Source: Paraphoma chrysanthemicola (lineage: Eukaryota; Ascomycota; Dothideomycetes; Pleosporales; Phaeosphaeriaceae). From it: a DNA stretch of 64,000 bases. The notes beneath the pieces are model-generated. The model was not told the origin of the DNA. It was given only the letters and a program-made list of their open reading frames with translations, and ran no database searches. The stretch covers positions 434,001 to 498,000 of the forward strand of contig JAGMWG010000016.1 of NCBI GenBank assembly GCA_020744225.1, read 5' to 3'. Below are positions 21,703 to 34,200 of the stretch, one piece after another; the stretch's first letter is position 1; every line of letters starts with the position of its first letter. The position numbers and the translations under genes are program-made.

Positions 21703-24419
21703 TCAGTCGAACTCAGTCGTGACTGATCCCTTCAGTAAGGTGACAGCGATGCGCTCGCGTGCATCTAGCATGCCATCGTTGGGCAGTACGCGTTTGTAGT
21801 CCTCGTCGCGAATCGTAGTAAGAGAGTTGAGGATGGTGAAGACGCCGCAGTCTCTGTCGTTGATCTGCTGGGCGGAACGCTGCTTTTCGACTATAGTCCA
21901 CTCCTCCGGTTTCCAGGCATCGCCCAAGTTTTTGGCAAGATAGGGCAGGAAGTCGTCGATGAATGTGGCGCTGGACATCTTCATGGAATCAAGGTACTCA
22001 ATCACGCGCTCCTTCGGTTTCACAACCAAGAGGCGCCAATGGCCGTTGGAGCAGATGGGGTAAAGAATTAGGCCGCACTCCAGGTATTTCGCGCCGTCGA
22101 GGTTGACTTTCGCCGCCCATCGGTCAATTCCCTTGGAGCCGCTCTGCAGGGTGGAGAAAAAGAAGGATGAGAAAGCATGAATCGGAGGTGGTTTTCCGCC
22201 CTTCGTATGAACATGGCCCGCTTCCTTCTTCTCATGTGAAGTGATAATGGACAGATACTCATTAACAATGGTGTCATTCAGCCATGCTCGAGGATCTCCC
22301 ATGAAGGCCTCGGGGAGAAGAGTCTTCATGTCGCGGACAAGCAACTTGTACTCGATGATCTCCTCATCGGGACGGAGACCGTTCTGGGTCTTCTTTATAA
22401 CTGCATCAAGCACGTCGCGCTCCTCGGCTGACAAAGACGAGACAAGGTCCTTGACGACAGGGGGCGGGGTGGGTGTCGGAGTTAGGGCTAGGTTGATTCG
22501 ATGCAGGTCCAGGTGAATATCGTCAAGCAGCTCGAGAGAGGCTTGCGACTGCAAGAGCGAGTCTTCTGAGTCATCCCACGTACTGTCGGGCACGCCCGTG
22601 AAGCCGATGGGCTCAGTGGAGGCACTCTGCGCAGGGCTGCCATTGCTGCGGCTTGGGGACGAATCTGTAGACTCTTGATCACTAGAGTCGGCCTCACGGG
22701 CAACCGTGTTTGATTCACGGGCAACCATCTCTGATGGTTTGACTGGGCTGGTGGCAACCGAAAGCAGTGTTTCTTCCATGAAATCGGAGACACGGGCATC
22801 GTTGAAAAAGGGCCTGAGGCTGGCGTGAGAACTGAATCGGACCTTTCGATCCTCCGGTGTAGGCGATTCAGGTGAGTAGAGGGTGATCTCAGGCCCGTCG
22901 ACGTCCTCGCCGTCAGCATCCTCGTCAACCTCCTCAGATACGAATGAAGGAGCGTCCGAGAGGTGAGAAAGCTCCTGGTCAACAGTTGGGACATGGTTCC
23001 AAGGATCATGATCATTGTTGGAGGTGGGGCGAGCGGAGAAACTGTTCAGCCGAGCCTCGGCTCGAGCCTTATATTGGTCGTTGGCTTCCTGCGCGTTCTG
23101 TGCGACGGCAGCAGCTCTGGCTCTCAACAAATTCGCCTTCATAATGATTTTCTGCAGCTCAGAGGGCTCCTGCGAAGTGATAGGCTTTGGGTTCGGGACC
23201 GTATGATCGGCCGCGGAGGCGATTTGGTAGCCGATCTTTTCGTTGAGACGCATGAGTTGGTTTCTGATCAGATTCTTGCGGATGGGCGCAATGCTGGATC
23301 GTTGGAGGATCTTGAGATGGCTTCTGGGCGAGATCTCCGAATACGACATGTTTGGGAAAGTGCTAGGTGTCTTGCGCGCATTCTGTGACATGGTTGATGG
23401 CGGTGCGGCAGCTGCCAGGGCTGCTGTCGCAGCATTCTTGACAGGCGATGCTACAGGCTCCTTCGGCGATGCAGTAGACTTGATGGGCGACGCATCAGGC
23501 TTGACAGGCGATGCAGCGGCCTGGGTGGTTGACACAGCCGGCATAGTAGGCGACTCTTCGGGTTTGAGTGGAGTGCCCGAGTCGACAGCGGACCACGACC
23601 AGTCAAGACCATCGTCCATGTCGACGTCGCTGTCGTTGGCAGCATCCTGAATGGGTTTCGAGAACAGGACAGCGCTTGCTAGCTGAGTGGTGCTTAGTAG
23701 CTGATTGGCATTTGCTGCCTGAAGGCCGCCCGATGACTGGAGTACGTCTTGAGACTGAATGGTGTCGCAAGACTGTATGATGTTGGGAGACTGGATGGTG
23801 TCGTGTGACTGAAAGGTGTTGCGAGACTGAATAACGTCTTGGGGCTGAGTGGCATTGTGGGACAGGACGACTTCTGGCGCCTGAGAAACTGTTGATAGGG
23901 GCGCATAAGTACTGCGTCCTCGGCCTACGCGGCGGCGAATCATGTGTGAGGGTGTTGGTGTATAGGGCGCATCGGCCGGGCCAGCATCGATGATGCGCTT
24001 CTTGCGCGCGCCGTCCTTGCGGGTGACGGGCTGAACAATGATCTGCTGAGGCCTTACGAAGCGGTTCACAAGGCGCGCAGGCAGGGAGAGGGCGATCTTG
24101 ATGGACACAGTCACGGCCCACTTGCCAAAGATGTATAGGAAGGAGTTGCTGATAGGCGCATCTGGGCGGTCTGCAGGCGCGTGCTCCTCGGGGGCATAAT
24201 CTTGCTCGAGCGGCCAGCATCCTGGGACGAACAGCGCACTCGGCGAAGAGGGTGAAAGGGGCTGGACCTGCTGGCGCGTAAGCTTGAGTTTGCGCGCGCT
24301 GGGCGTTGCGCGTGAGCACTCACCTGGGGCTGGGGGTCGTCAAAGCCGCTGCGGGCAGAGGCTAGCGTGCCTCCAGGAGCGCCGTATGGGAAGGCGGACT
24401 CGTGCGCGCGTTTGGACAT
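21703..24419 (-). CDS. ULP1: Ulp1-family SUMO protease (peptidase C48)
   Basis: Processes SUMO precursor and removes SUMO from targets, usually at the nuclear envelope. Two exons (24419-24324, 24267-21703) give 886 residues; the start is MSKRAHESAFPYGAPGG. The C-terminal C48 domain has WLNDTIVNEYL (substrate loop), His in NGHWRLLVV (about 775), Asp in EYLDSM (about 792), Gln and Cys in QQINDRDCGVF (about 833 and 839), so the triad is complete. The long N-terminus is low-complexity, with seven-residue repeats of the form IQSxDT and an ASPVKPD/ASPIKST series. It divides from the PP2A gene by a 548-bp shared promoter region. C-terminal placement of the protease favours Ulp1 over Ulp2. Confidence 0.92.
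23690..23880 (-). repeat. Coding 21-bp repeats in the SUMO protease gene
   Basis: Diverged 21-bp units encode consecutive heptads (VIQSRNT, FQSHDT, IQSPNI, IQSCDT, IQSQDV, LQSSGG), keeping frame. They sit in the disordered N-terminal half of the protein. Confidence 0.75.
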
Positions 24420-24967
24420 TGTCGCAGTTGCAGTCGCAGTGGTGGGTGCGGTGTGCAATGGACAATGTTGTCGGGCGTGGGTGGGGAGTGAGGAAGGCAG
24501 AGTGGGCGTCGCGGGAGATCGAAGGTCGAGCTGCAGGCGCGTTGCTAGCGCGAACGGCTGGCCCGAGCGTATTGCCAAGTCTACTATCGATAAAGGCAAC
24601 AATAGCAAAACATGGAACTTGTGCGTTAGCGTACAACGGGAATAGCACCAAGACACGTGATGACATCGGCGATATGCTTTTCCAACTCCGACTCCACATG
24701 CGGACAAGCGCCTGTGCATGCGCGGGCGGTCGTGCGTACCAGATTCACGATACATTCTTGTGCTGAACCCACCCACCGCTTTCGATATTCCTCTGAGCGC
24801 CAAGATACCCTCTGTGCTATATTTCGCTGCGTCTCCCGGCATCTGCCACTCCCACCCGCGCTCGCTCGCCTATCGCACGTCATCTGCCAAGTTTGAGGGC
24901 AAGAACCCCTCGACAGCTCAACTTCACAACAAGCGACCGCCCCACCACCCGGCACCACCCCGCAACC
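24420..24967. promoter_or_regulatory. Shared promoter region of the SUMO protease and PP2A genes
   Basis: The two start codons face away from each other across 548 bp. The part next to the PP2A start is C-rich (CGCCCCACCACCCGGCACC). No TATA box is evident. Confidence 0.5.
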
Positions 24968-26221
24968 ATGGATACGAACATGGAGGACGTCAAGATGCCA
25001 GAGGCCATGCAGCTGTCATCGGCGCCGACGTCGGAGCCTGCCACAATTCCCACCCTCGATGGCTGGATCGAGAGCCTGATGAGCTGCAAGCAGCTGGCTG
25101 AGAGCGACGTACAGAGGCTGTGCGAGAAGGTACGCGATACGAGCCTACGGCGGCCTCGTTGTGTACGCCGCATGCTGACCAAATTCACAATCAGGCCCGC
25201 GAAGTGTTGCAGGATGAGTCCAATGTACAGCCAGTGGTCAGTGCATCAATCGTCCTTGCGAGACTAAGCTCACAGTCGCGCAGAAATGCCCAGTCACAGT
25301 CTGTGGCGACATACACGGACAATTCCACGATCTCATGGAGCTCTTTAAGATCGGAGGACCCAACCCGGACACAAACTACCTGTTCATGGGTATGTTCCTC
25401 CTCGCGTTGAGCTAAGAATCCTGCTAAGCCCCTCAGGTGACTACGTCGATCGTGGCTATTTCTCTGTAGAGACCGTGACGCTTCTTGTCGCGCTCAAGAT
25501 TCGGTATCCACAGCGCATCACCATTCTTCGCGGAAACCACGAATCGCGCCAAATTACCCAGGTCTACGGCTTCTACGACGAGTGCCTCCGCAAATATGGC
25601 AACGCCAACGTCTGGAAATACTTCACAGATCTGTTTGACTATCTTCCACTCACAGCGTTGATCGACAACCAGATCTTCTGCCTCCACGGTGGTCTTTCTC
25701 CCAGCATCGACACGCTTGACAATATTAGGGCGCTTGACCGCATACAGGAGGTGCCGCACGAAGGCCCCATGTGCGACCTACTTTGGTCCGATCCAGATGA
25801 CAGGTGCGGCTGGGGAATATCCCCACGTGGTGCAGGCTACACTTTCGGTCAGGACATCTCCGAGGCGTTCAACCACAACAATGGCCTTACCCTTGTTGCA
25901 AGAGCTCATCAGCTTGTCATGGAGGGCTACAACTGGTCACAAGACAGGAACGTCGTCACCATATTCTCAGGTGAGTTCTTTTCATGCAATGCTGAGAGCG
26001 CTCAGCCCTAACTTGTACAGCTCCGAACTACTGTTACCGATGTGGCAACCAAGCTGCCATCATGGAGATCGATGAGCATCTAAAGTACACATTGTAAGTC
26101 TACACATCATACCAGCCGCTTCGTGGCTCATACTAATCGTTCATCCAGCCTGCAATTCGATCCTTGCCCGCGAGCTGGCGAGCCCATGGTATCACGCAGA
26201 ACTCCCGACTACTTCCTCTAG
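24968..26221 (+). CDS. PPH21: Serine/threonine protein phosphatase PP2A catalytic subunit
   Basis: Broad-specificity phosphatase acting with scaffold and B-type regulatory subunits. Six exons: 24968-25129, 25195-25236, 25284-25389, 25437-25970, 26021-26093, 26149-26221, giving 329 residues; one exon is only 42 bp. Metal-site motifs are all present: CGDIHGQFHD, GDYVDRGYFS, LRGNHESRQ and, further on, VARAHQLVMEGYNW and FSAPNYCYRCGN. The C-terminus is RRTPDYFL, the PP2A tail that is carboxymethylated on leucine and phosphorylated on tyrosine in known orthologues. That tail separates it from PP4 (PPH3) and SIT4. The N-terminal 20 residues are variable. Confidence 0.97.
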
Positions 26222-27040
26222 TCGGATTAAGGCTTCGTGCATCGGCAACAAGGAGCCATTACAGTCTTGGTGATAGTCACCGTGATCAAACGTGTTGGCA
26301 TGTCGCATTGACGGTCACCGGCCATGCTAATTGCCCATGTACAGCCTGGCAGGCTCAGGCTTTGATAGAAATCGAAGACCAGTATCAAGTACACTGATGC
26401 CAGTCGTGTCTTCCACAAGAGTAATGAACGACTAGATGAATAAACAGACATAACATTGCGCTTCGCCATTTTTGCTTTCTCGGGCTTTGCTTGCGAACCC
26501 TGCATTCACCTTGCTCGGTGCCTAGCTCTTTCTTTTCCTGTTTCGTCTGCCTAGACAGCGGGAGGCACCTGTCCAGCCATTTGCATTAATCACCGTGCTA
26601 AAAGGATAGTGCACTCGTGTGTGACGCATGCAAAACGAGACCAACCACCAAGATGCCTCTGCGTTTATGCCTTCTGCTCGGTCGAAGGCGATTATGAGAG
26701 TACAATAAAACTCATGTGGTGGAACGACTTGAACTTCCCGATGAATGCAGAAGACTTCTGCTGCGAGGATGTCTCCTAATTATGCCTGAAGTTCTAAATC
26801 GAGGTGGCGCCAATCAATGATACGTGTGGTCTTCCCACCCTGTTTTACCTCGATTGGGCCGTAATATGTGTACAATGCAATTTTGTCTCGACATGAATGA
26901 AGCTGTGTACTTGACACAGCCATCTTGTGGAGGAGTAATTCAACCAATCAGTGAAGCTCAGAAGCTGACGCTTAACCCCGCGAACAGCCCCACGCGATCA
27001 CACAAAAGTTCCGAGATCTTGCACACTTCGAACGCCAACT
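26222..27040. other. Intergenic, PP2A 3' side and TYW1 promoter
   Basis: No gene is seen in these 820 bp. A CCAAT box lies in CAACCAATCAG (26941-26951), about 95 bp before the TYW1 start, a common position for HAP-complex sites. That functional reading is inference. Confidence 0.55.
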
Positions 27041-29464
27041 ATGGCTTTGCAGGATATGCTGAGAACGCTGCCTGCCGGTAAGTGTTCGCATTTCTAATGA
27101 AGCTCTCGCGCTAATAAGACCTTAGAGCTGCTTCTCATATGGCACGACCATCGCATTCCCATCCTCTTCTCCGCAATTGCCTTCGCCGCATTTGTGCGCC
27201 TCGCAATCCACGCGCGAAGTCGCAGAGAGAAGGTGTCCACATCGCCACTCCCTGGATCGCCTATTGAGAAGAAGGTCGAGCTCAGGCCGGAATGGCTCCC
27301 GGAGAACACGACGCTCAGTCCCTCTGTGCTGAACACAGATAACCACGCGGAGGACGATGCAGGCGCAATTGCTGCAGTCAAAGCCAAGAAAGGGCCCAAA
27401 ACCGTGAAGGGGCGGAAGACACCTAAAAGGGCAGCTATCCAGGCTCCGAGTTTCGACCATAAGACAGACAAGATCCAACCACTGGTCTTCTTTCAATCGC
27501 TCTCTGGAACGACCGAGCGCTACGCGGCACAGTTCGCCAAGGTGCTCACAGAATGGACGACAGGCTGCGATCAGTCCACCTCGTTCCTCGAACCTCAAAT
27601 ACACGATATATCCTACATCGAATACGACGACTTCTTCATCACTCCGCCGAAAGCAGATGCGAACGTCAAATACTTCTACATCATCCTTCTGCCGACCTAC
27701 AACATCGACACTGTCCTCGATAATTTTCTTGAGAATCTCCAAGAGACTCACAACGACTTCAGGATCGACACTGCGCCTTTACGATCGCTGTTGGGATATT
27801 CCGTGTTTGGATTTGGGGACAAGGAGGGATGGCCAACAGAAGAGGAGGGTTTCTGTAGTCAGGCTAGGGAAGTTGACAAATGGATGGCTAGACTGACAGG
27901 CAGGAAACGGGCATATCCGCTGGGCATGGGAGATGTCAAGGTGGAGACTGAAGAACGATTGCAAGAGTGGCGGCTTGGTGTCCAAGAAGCCCTCGTTGAG
28001 ATTGCAGAGGGACGAGGCCTTGGTGAAGGAGTTGTAGGGAGTGGGGATCCGGCTGAGAGCGACGAAGAAGACTCTGAGGAGGACAATGGCCAAAGCACAA
28101 GAGTAGACGAGATCGAAGAGCTTGGAGGCATGGTTGACAGTACTTCTGCCACGCCCATACCGATCGATTTCACAACATACAAGTCCAAGTCGAAGCCGCT
28201 CATAAAGTCCAGCGCTGCACCTAAAGAGATGGTTCCGACTTCGTCGCCTACACATGCTGCCCTCACCAAGCAGGGATACTCAATCATCGGAAGTCATTCT
28301 GGCGTCAAGATCTGCCGCTGGACTAAGTCTGCTCTTCGAGGTCGTGGCTCGTGCTACAAGTACTCCTTCTACGGTATCGCATCTCATCTTTGCATGGAGG
28401 CCACACCGTCCCTCTCATGCTCCAACAAATGCGTCTTCTGCTGGCGACACGGCACAAACCCAGTTGGAACCACATGGCGTTGGATCACCGATGCGCCGGA
28501 CCTCATTTTCGACGGCATCACTGCCGCTCATTACAAGAAGATCAAGATGATGAAGGGCGTACCCGGCGTACGAGCAGAGCGCTTCGCAGAAGCAATGCGC
28601 ATCCGACACTGCGCGCTCAGTCTAGTCGGCGAGCCCATCTTTTACCCACACATTAACGAACTTCTCAACATCATGCATAGCAACCGCATCTCTACATTCC
28701 TAGTCTGCAACGCGCAGCACCCCGCACAACTCGCCTCTCTCGTTCCAGTCACACAACTTTACGTCTCCATCGATGCATCGAACAAGGAATCACTACGGAA
28801 AATCGATCGGCCGCTGCACAGAGACTTCTGGGAACGTTTCTGCGCATGTCTCGATATTCTACGAAATCGCCGCTTCGAACAACGCACCGTCTTTCGGCTG
28901 ACGCTCGTCAAGGGCTTCAACATGGCCGAAGAAGTGCGTGGATATGCTGATCTCGTTGAGCGCGCACTTCCTGGATTCGTCGAAGTGAAGGGCGTCACGT
29001 ACTGTGGTACGAGTGCTGCTGGCTCTGCGGGGTTGACAATGCAAAACGTTCCGTTTTACGAAGAAGTTGCTGAATTTGTTACGGAGCTCGAGAAAGAACT
29101 CAACTCGCGTGGCCTTACATATGGTATTGGCGCGGAACATGCACATAGCTGCTGCGTGTTGCTTGCAGATAGGACGCGCTTCATGCGTGACGGCAGATGG
29201 GCTACGCGAATCGATTTTGAGCGATTCTTCGACCTTCACGAGGGCAAGGTGCAAGGCACACGGCAGGAGAATGGAGAAGTAGTAGGCTGGCGACCAGAAG
29301 ATTACGTCGGCGCCGAGACGCCTGAATGGGCTCTCTGGGGCAATGGAGGCTTCGACCCTCGCGATCAGCGCGTGTACAGAAAAGGCAAAGGGCCCAAGAC
29401 CGACGCAGACGAGGTTGCAAGTCAGCAGAGCTCGAAGCCCAAAAACGATTTGCTAGAGTTCTGA
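27041..29464 (+). CDS. TYW1: S-adenosylmethionine-dependent tRNA 4-demethylwyosine synthase
   Basis: Second step of wybutosine synthesis at G37 of tRNA-Phe: builds the tricyclic base from 1-methylguanosine and pyruvate. Two exons (27041-27077, 27126-29464) give 791 residues. An N-terminal hydrophobic segment (RIPILFSAIAFAAFVRLAI) suggests ER attachment, as in yeast. The flavodoxin domain starts at FFQSLSGTTERYAAQFAKV. The radical-SAM cluster cysteines are in CMEATPSLSCSNKCVFCWRH (Cys about 442, 446, 449). WRWITDAP, HCALSLVGEPIFYP and SIDASNKESL follow as in the family. A low-complexity acidic linker (SDEEDSEEDNGQS) separates the two domains. An AATAAA lies at 29473. TYW2 of the same pathway is 18 kb to the right. 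Confidence 0.96.
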
Positions 29465-29511
29465 TCCAAGCAAATAAAGCATGTATTATTCGATTTCTCA
29501 TCATGCTGCTT

Positions 29512-30714
29512 TCAATCACAATACTTTTTCCCTTCTTCCTCATGCACATATCCCATATCCACAAACCCCTCGAAATTCCAATAATCCCCTTGCACACCCT
29601 CGCCCACGACACTCACATTTCCACTCATCCGCGCAGTCCAATACGCGCTTCCCTGCGCGTACTTTTTCCATGCATACAAGCCCGTGTTCAGATTCTTTCG
29701 CCGGTCTGCAAACGCATTGCCTGAAACCGTTTGAATCGCCCACTCGCCCACAAACACCGGGAACGACGAGTTCGCCGCGACAGCTTTTGCGTCGGAGCAA
29801 ATAAGGCTGGAGACATTTGCAGATGTGACGGGCCGGCCGGCGAAGTAGTATTGGTGCACGTCGAGGACGAGGTTGCGTTTTGTAAAGGACTGCAGTCTAT
29901 TCGACCAATACGCTGCGCCTTTGAAGGAAGTTTGCAACATGAGCGGGATTCTAGGATTTACTTGGTCTCGCTTTTTTATCACTGCTTCGAAGTACTTTTG
30001 GACCCAATCTGCCCCATTTTCGGAGAGTGCGATTGTTTGGCCGAAGGTACTTGGGTCGCGATTATCGACTGGCTCGTTGATCGGTGCGAGGGTGTATGAT
30101 TGGGGACTGCATGAAGATTGGATGAATTCCAGCGCGGAAGATACCACTTCCAATGAGTATGCGAGGTTGGTCGCGTTGTTGAACCAGTCGTAGTGGCCTT
30201 TGGCTTCGCCAATGTCGACGCCGTTGATGCCGCCTGGTAGCGAGTGGATATCTAGAACCACATGCATCCCGTATTTCTTAATCGCATATTCGGAAATATG
30301 CTTGAACACGGCTTGTTGGTTTCCGCTATACAGCGCACTGCCAGGGATCTTGGCCCAGGCGGCATACGACGTAGGTATGCGGAGTAAGTTCACGCCAGCG
30401 GAAGCGAGTTTGTCAATGTCGTGGCGTGTGATGTATGTAGAGTAGCGGTGCTCGAGAACGGCACCGCACTTGGAGCCGAGGGCGAGACAGCATGTCCACT
30501 CGTCGGGAAGAGTACCGCAGTTTGTGGACCAGAAGTACGGGTCTATGAAGGCTTCTTGCGCGAACCAGCCACCGAGGTTGACGCCAGTAAACTTTGCGGT
30601 TGACCAGTTGAGGTACTTGATCTGTTGGTGGTCGGAGGTGGGCACTGCGAGTGTGGTTGAGATACTCGAGAGCAGGGCGAGAACGCTTGCGCTTTGCCGG
30701 AGAGTGGCGAACAT
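29512..30714 (-). CDS. Secreted glucan 1,3-beta-glucosidase, GH5 (exo-glucanase)
   Basis: Hydrolyses beta-1,3-glucan from the non-reducing end in the wall or medium. A single exon of 400 residues. Signal peptide MFATLRQSASVLALLSSIST with likely cleavage near LAV. GH5 landmarks: KFTGVNLGGWFAQEAFIDP, LLRIPTSYAAW, acid/base Glu in LAPINEP (214), HQYYFAG, nucleophile Glu in FVGEWA (324). Exg1-type enzymes carry the same order. Cysteines at 66, 75, 76 and 83 are candidates for disulfides. Its stop codon is only 47 bp from that of TYW1 on the other strand, so the 3' UTRs must overlap. Confidence 0.95.
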   Translation of the reverse strand: MFATLRQSASVLALLSSISTTLAVPTSDHQQIKYLNWSTAKFTGVNLGGWFAQEAFIDPYFWSTNCGTLPDEWTCCLALGSKCGAVLEHRYSTYITRHDIDKLASAGVNLLRIPTSYAAWAKIPGSALYSGNQQAVFKHISEYAIKKYGMHVVLDIHSLPGGINGVDIGEAKGHYDWFNNATNLAYSLEVVSSALEFIQSSCSPQSYTLAPINEPVDNRDPSTFGQTIALSENGADWVQKYFEAVIKKRDQVNPRIPLMLQTSFKGAAYWSNRLQSFTKRNLVLDVHQYYFAGRPVTSANVSSLICSDAKAVAANSSFPVFVGEWAIQTVSGNAFADRRKNLNTGLYAWKKYAQGSAYWTARMSGNVSVVGEGVQGDYWNFEGFVDMGYVHEEEGKKYCD

Positions 30715-31264
30715 GATGACCGTGCGAGAATCTGTAGACTTGGAAGGTGCTGAGAATGCTGGGGTTGCGAAGGTGGTGGGCTATATACTTCTTTGTGTAG
30801 TCATACACTGGCCGATTGAATTTGCCCTGACATCGCGGCATCGAGAAAGGATAGACAGTGTAGCCACGGCAGCAGATCGCGGTACACCAATTCATCAACC
30901 TCTTCATCTAGTGACGCCCAGTGTCGGTCGCAATACCACTTGAGGACTAAATTGAAGTCGGTCCCATCTACCCCAGGATCTTACCCCAGGTTCTGACCCC
31001 AAGTTCCGAAGCACAACACATGTGGCCCAATCATGATCAACGTGGCTTGACGACTAGGACAAGCATTGAACCGAAGACCTGGCGTTGTGCCGTGCGGTGC
31101 TTGCTGTGCTTGGGAGAAACAAGAGGCAGGTCTAGTGAGGTAGACGTTTCCCCACATTCGGGACTACTTCAAGGACCGGCCCACATCCCGAGCAGACTCG
31201 ATGGTGACGTTGGCTTCAAAACGTACTGCACTCCGAGGTCACCAATTTTGGGAGAACGAGAGAA
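30715..31264. other. Intergenic, promoter of the GH5 gene
   Basis: 550 bp with no gene. A short imperfect repeat of ACCCCAG occurs near 30968-31003. Confidence 0.55.
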
Positions 31265-34200
31265 TCAGTCACTCAGATAGTCCGAAAAGTCTTCGTCTTC
31301 GTCTTCCCCTTCAGGCACCATGCAGCAAATGCCACAAAAGCCAGTCTGCTCACCTCCTCCTGTTGGCGACGTGATTTGCGTCACAAGAGCCGAAGCTGTC
31401 GGCCTCGAAACTTGGACTTCCTGCAACATGGACGCCGTCCAGTCCAGCGCTCTGTTATCTGTCCATTGAGGCAGACTCGTAAGATGCGCGATGAAATCGG
31501 GCAGAGCAGCTGCATTGAGGCGGATGAAGGTCTGCCGGGATCCGTTTTGTTTCAAGAAATTGTCCATGTACTCCATCGTCTTGCCTTTCAACGTGACGAT
31601 CATCTCAAGGAAGACGATACCGAGAGACCATATATCAGACATCGTATTCCGTGCCTCATGGTTCGCAACTTCAGGCGCACAATAACGAGGTGTCATGCCG
31701 TTAACCATGCCCATCGTAGTGCTGCCGGTTGCATCCGTGAAATCGAACGACAGGCCAAAATCTGCGAACAAGACTTGGCCTTTGCTAACGAGGATGTTGC
31801 GGGGTTTGATGTCCTTGTGTCGCACATTATTGAGGTGAAGGAATTCGAGTGCTGTGGCCAGACAGCCGAAGAAGGATCGTAGCTCAGGATGTTCAGCAGG
31901 TGTTGCGTGAACCAAATACGAGCTAAGATCGCCTTTTGCTATAGGGGTCATAATGAGGCCAATGTACTTGGCATCCGTGTAACTCCCGACAAACTCAACA
32001 ACGTGACGATGCTTCAAGCGTTTCAAAATCTCAATCTCTGAAATGAATTGCTTAATGACCTCCTTCTTTCGACTACTGAAAGCAGCGCTTCGAAGGACCC
32101 GCTTCCTCGCATATTCTTTGAAGCTAATCAAGCTGAGTACTTTGTCGACCTGTCCATAACCGCCGATACCTAGGACAGCTTTCCTTTCGAATGGTAGCAA
32201 ATCACCCTTTTGGAGGTAGCAGTGCCGACCGTGTTCGCCTTTCTCGAGGTCCATGGACTTGGTTAAAATGAGCTTCTGTGCGTCCACGAAAGCTGCTTTG
32301 ATGCTCGGTCGAAGAAACTTTGGTAGAATTTGCTCCTTAATAGGGAACCAGTAGTCAGAGAGGCCTACGTCGATGCAGCTGTCCAACATGTTGAGACTGT
32401 TGATGGATCGTAGGACCACGTATGTACGCGGCACTCGGCTCCATATTGGATTGATGTGTCTCAATAGCATGGACACTTCCTGGATCTCGGCGTCCGTGTA
32501 GTGTTCTCGTGGACTCGCTCCTGCCAAGAAGTAGCTATTCAATCTGTTTGCCAGCAGGTCTTGGGAGCTCGAAGCTTGTGGTGTAAATGATGATGGCGCA
32601 GGTGGAGTGTCAGTGAAATTTCCTTGCAGTTGCCGTGTTCGACTAGAGGGCAATATGTCACTGACTATCTGAGTTGATATAGGCTGTTCCTGTGGAACAT
32701 CAAGCGACGACATTGAGCTTACCCGTCCACGCTTGCTGCACAGGGACTGGTTCGCAAGTACCGGTCCGCTTTGCGACGAGGAAGTGGTGTCTTCTAAAGC
32801 GGCATATGAGCTAACAGCTGGGTCACTTGCGATTCTTTCGCAGGCTTGTGAACGTAGCTCAATTCGCGGATCATTGAGGTCAACGGCACGCTCAGAGGTG
32901 GTCGCGAAGATCCGTGACGGTTCGACTGTCGGTTGCAGTGCTTTGCATCGGACCTCTATGATGTTCGTGTGTTGTAGCCGTGGTGATGACAAGCAAGCAA
33001 GTTCATTATGCTGCGTAGTCATGTTTTCATGCCGTTGTGGTTGTAACAGCACCGGATAGGCCGATGAGACGTTGGGTAGGGGAGCTCCTAGGCCTTGAGC
33101 TTGAATCTTATCAGATTCGTCGACTACGGGAGAGACATGGTTACTATTTTGTTGATTGACTTCATCGTAGAGCTTCCCTGGAAGAACATCAGGCAATGGT
33201 TTTCCCCTCCTAGCGCGCATTCCATAGTACATCGAGAGGGCGAACTCGGAGAAGCTCAGTCGCTTGCTTGACTGGGTATCGCACAGCAGACTATGCAATC
33301 AGCAATGAACGACAGCCTAAGGAGTACAGGATCCTACCATATCTTAGCAACAGCATCTTCCTGCAACGCATACTGCGATAGCATGTCCCGTATCAGGCAC
33401 ACGCTCATACGACCGCTGAATAGGCCAACATGACTCACGAATAGGTCGAGAAATTCTCCTTGGTCCTCAGCCGTGATGAATGACAGCTGATCTACATAAT
33501 GCATGCCGCGTTTGATATCGATATTCTTTTCATCTGATACAATTGGTTCTGATCTTGGGAATATAGTGCTCATACATATGCCCTGCTCCTGTTGTTCTGG
33601 TGAACTTGGCGGTAACATCTTTCTCGTCTCGCGCGTGCTGTTCGGCAGAGCGTTGTTGATCTGCTCAGCCTTTTCCCCTGCATCTTGCAATCCAGCAAAG
33701 GTGGAAAGCCTGCTTAGGCTAGCTTGGTTGGGAGGACACCACATATTGTCGTCTCGCTCTCCGAAAGGTATAAACTGTTGCCAGGCTTCGTTCGCGCCTA
33801 TTCGTCGTTCACATTGCTGGTCTGGACATTCAACGCCACCCGGACCGTCTGACATGAGCTCGGCTTCAACTGATCTGCTGTAGCAATTGGCGCAGATTTG
33901 TGGCTCATGTATGCACTTAGTGAACGAAGGAAACACCTTGTCGCGTTGACTGGCGCCGCATGTCACACAGTCCTGCCATTTCGTTGTATTTTCGAAGGTA
34001 TCCACTTTTGTGGACTGCTGGAGAGGGCTCGATGCTGTGCCATTCAGTTCAACCAGTTGGTCGGTCTCAGCGACTGGAGGTGGCGGTATGGGGAGCTCGG
34101 CACCTGAGGCTGAAACGTGTGTTAGTTGCGAAGGCGTTATCGGACTAGTCTTCGTGGCTTCTGCTTCACTTGTAGCCTTTGATAAGTCGTTCATCATCTT

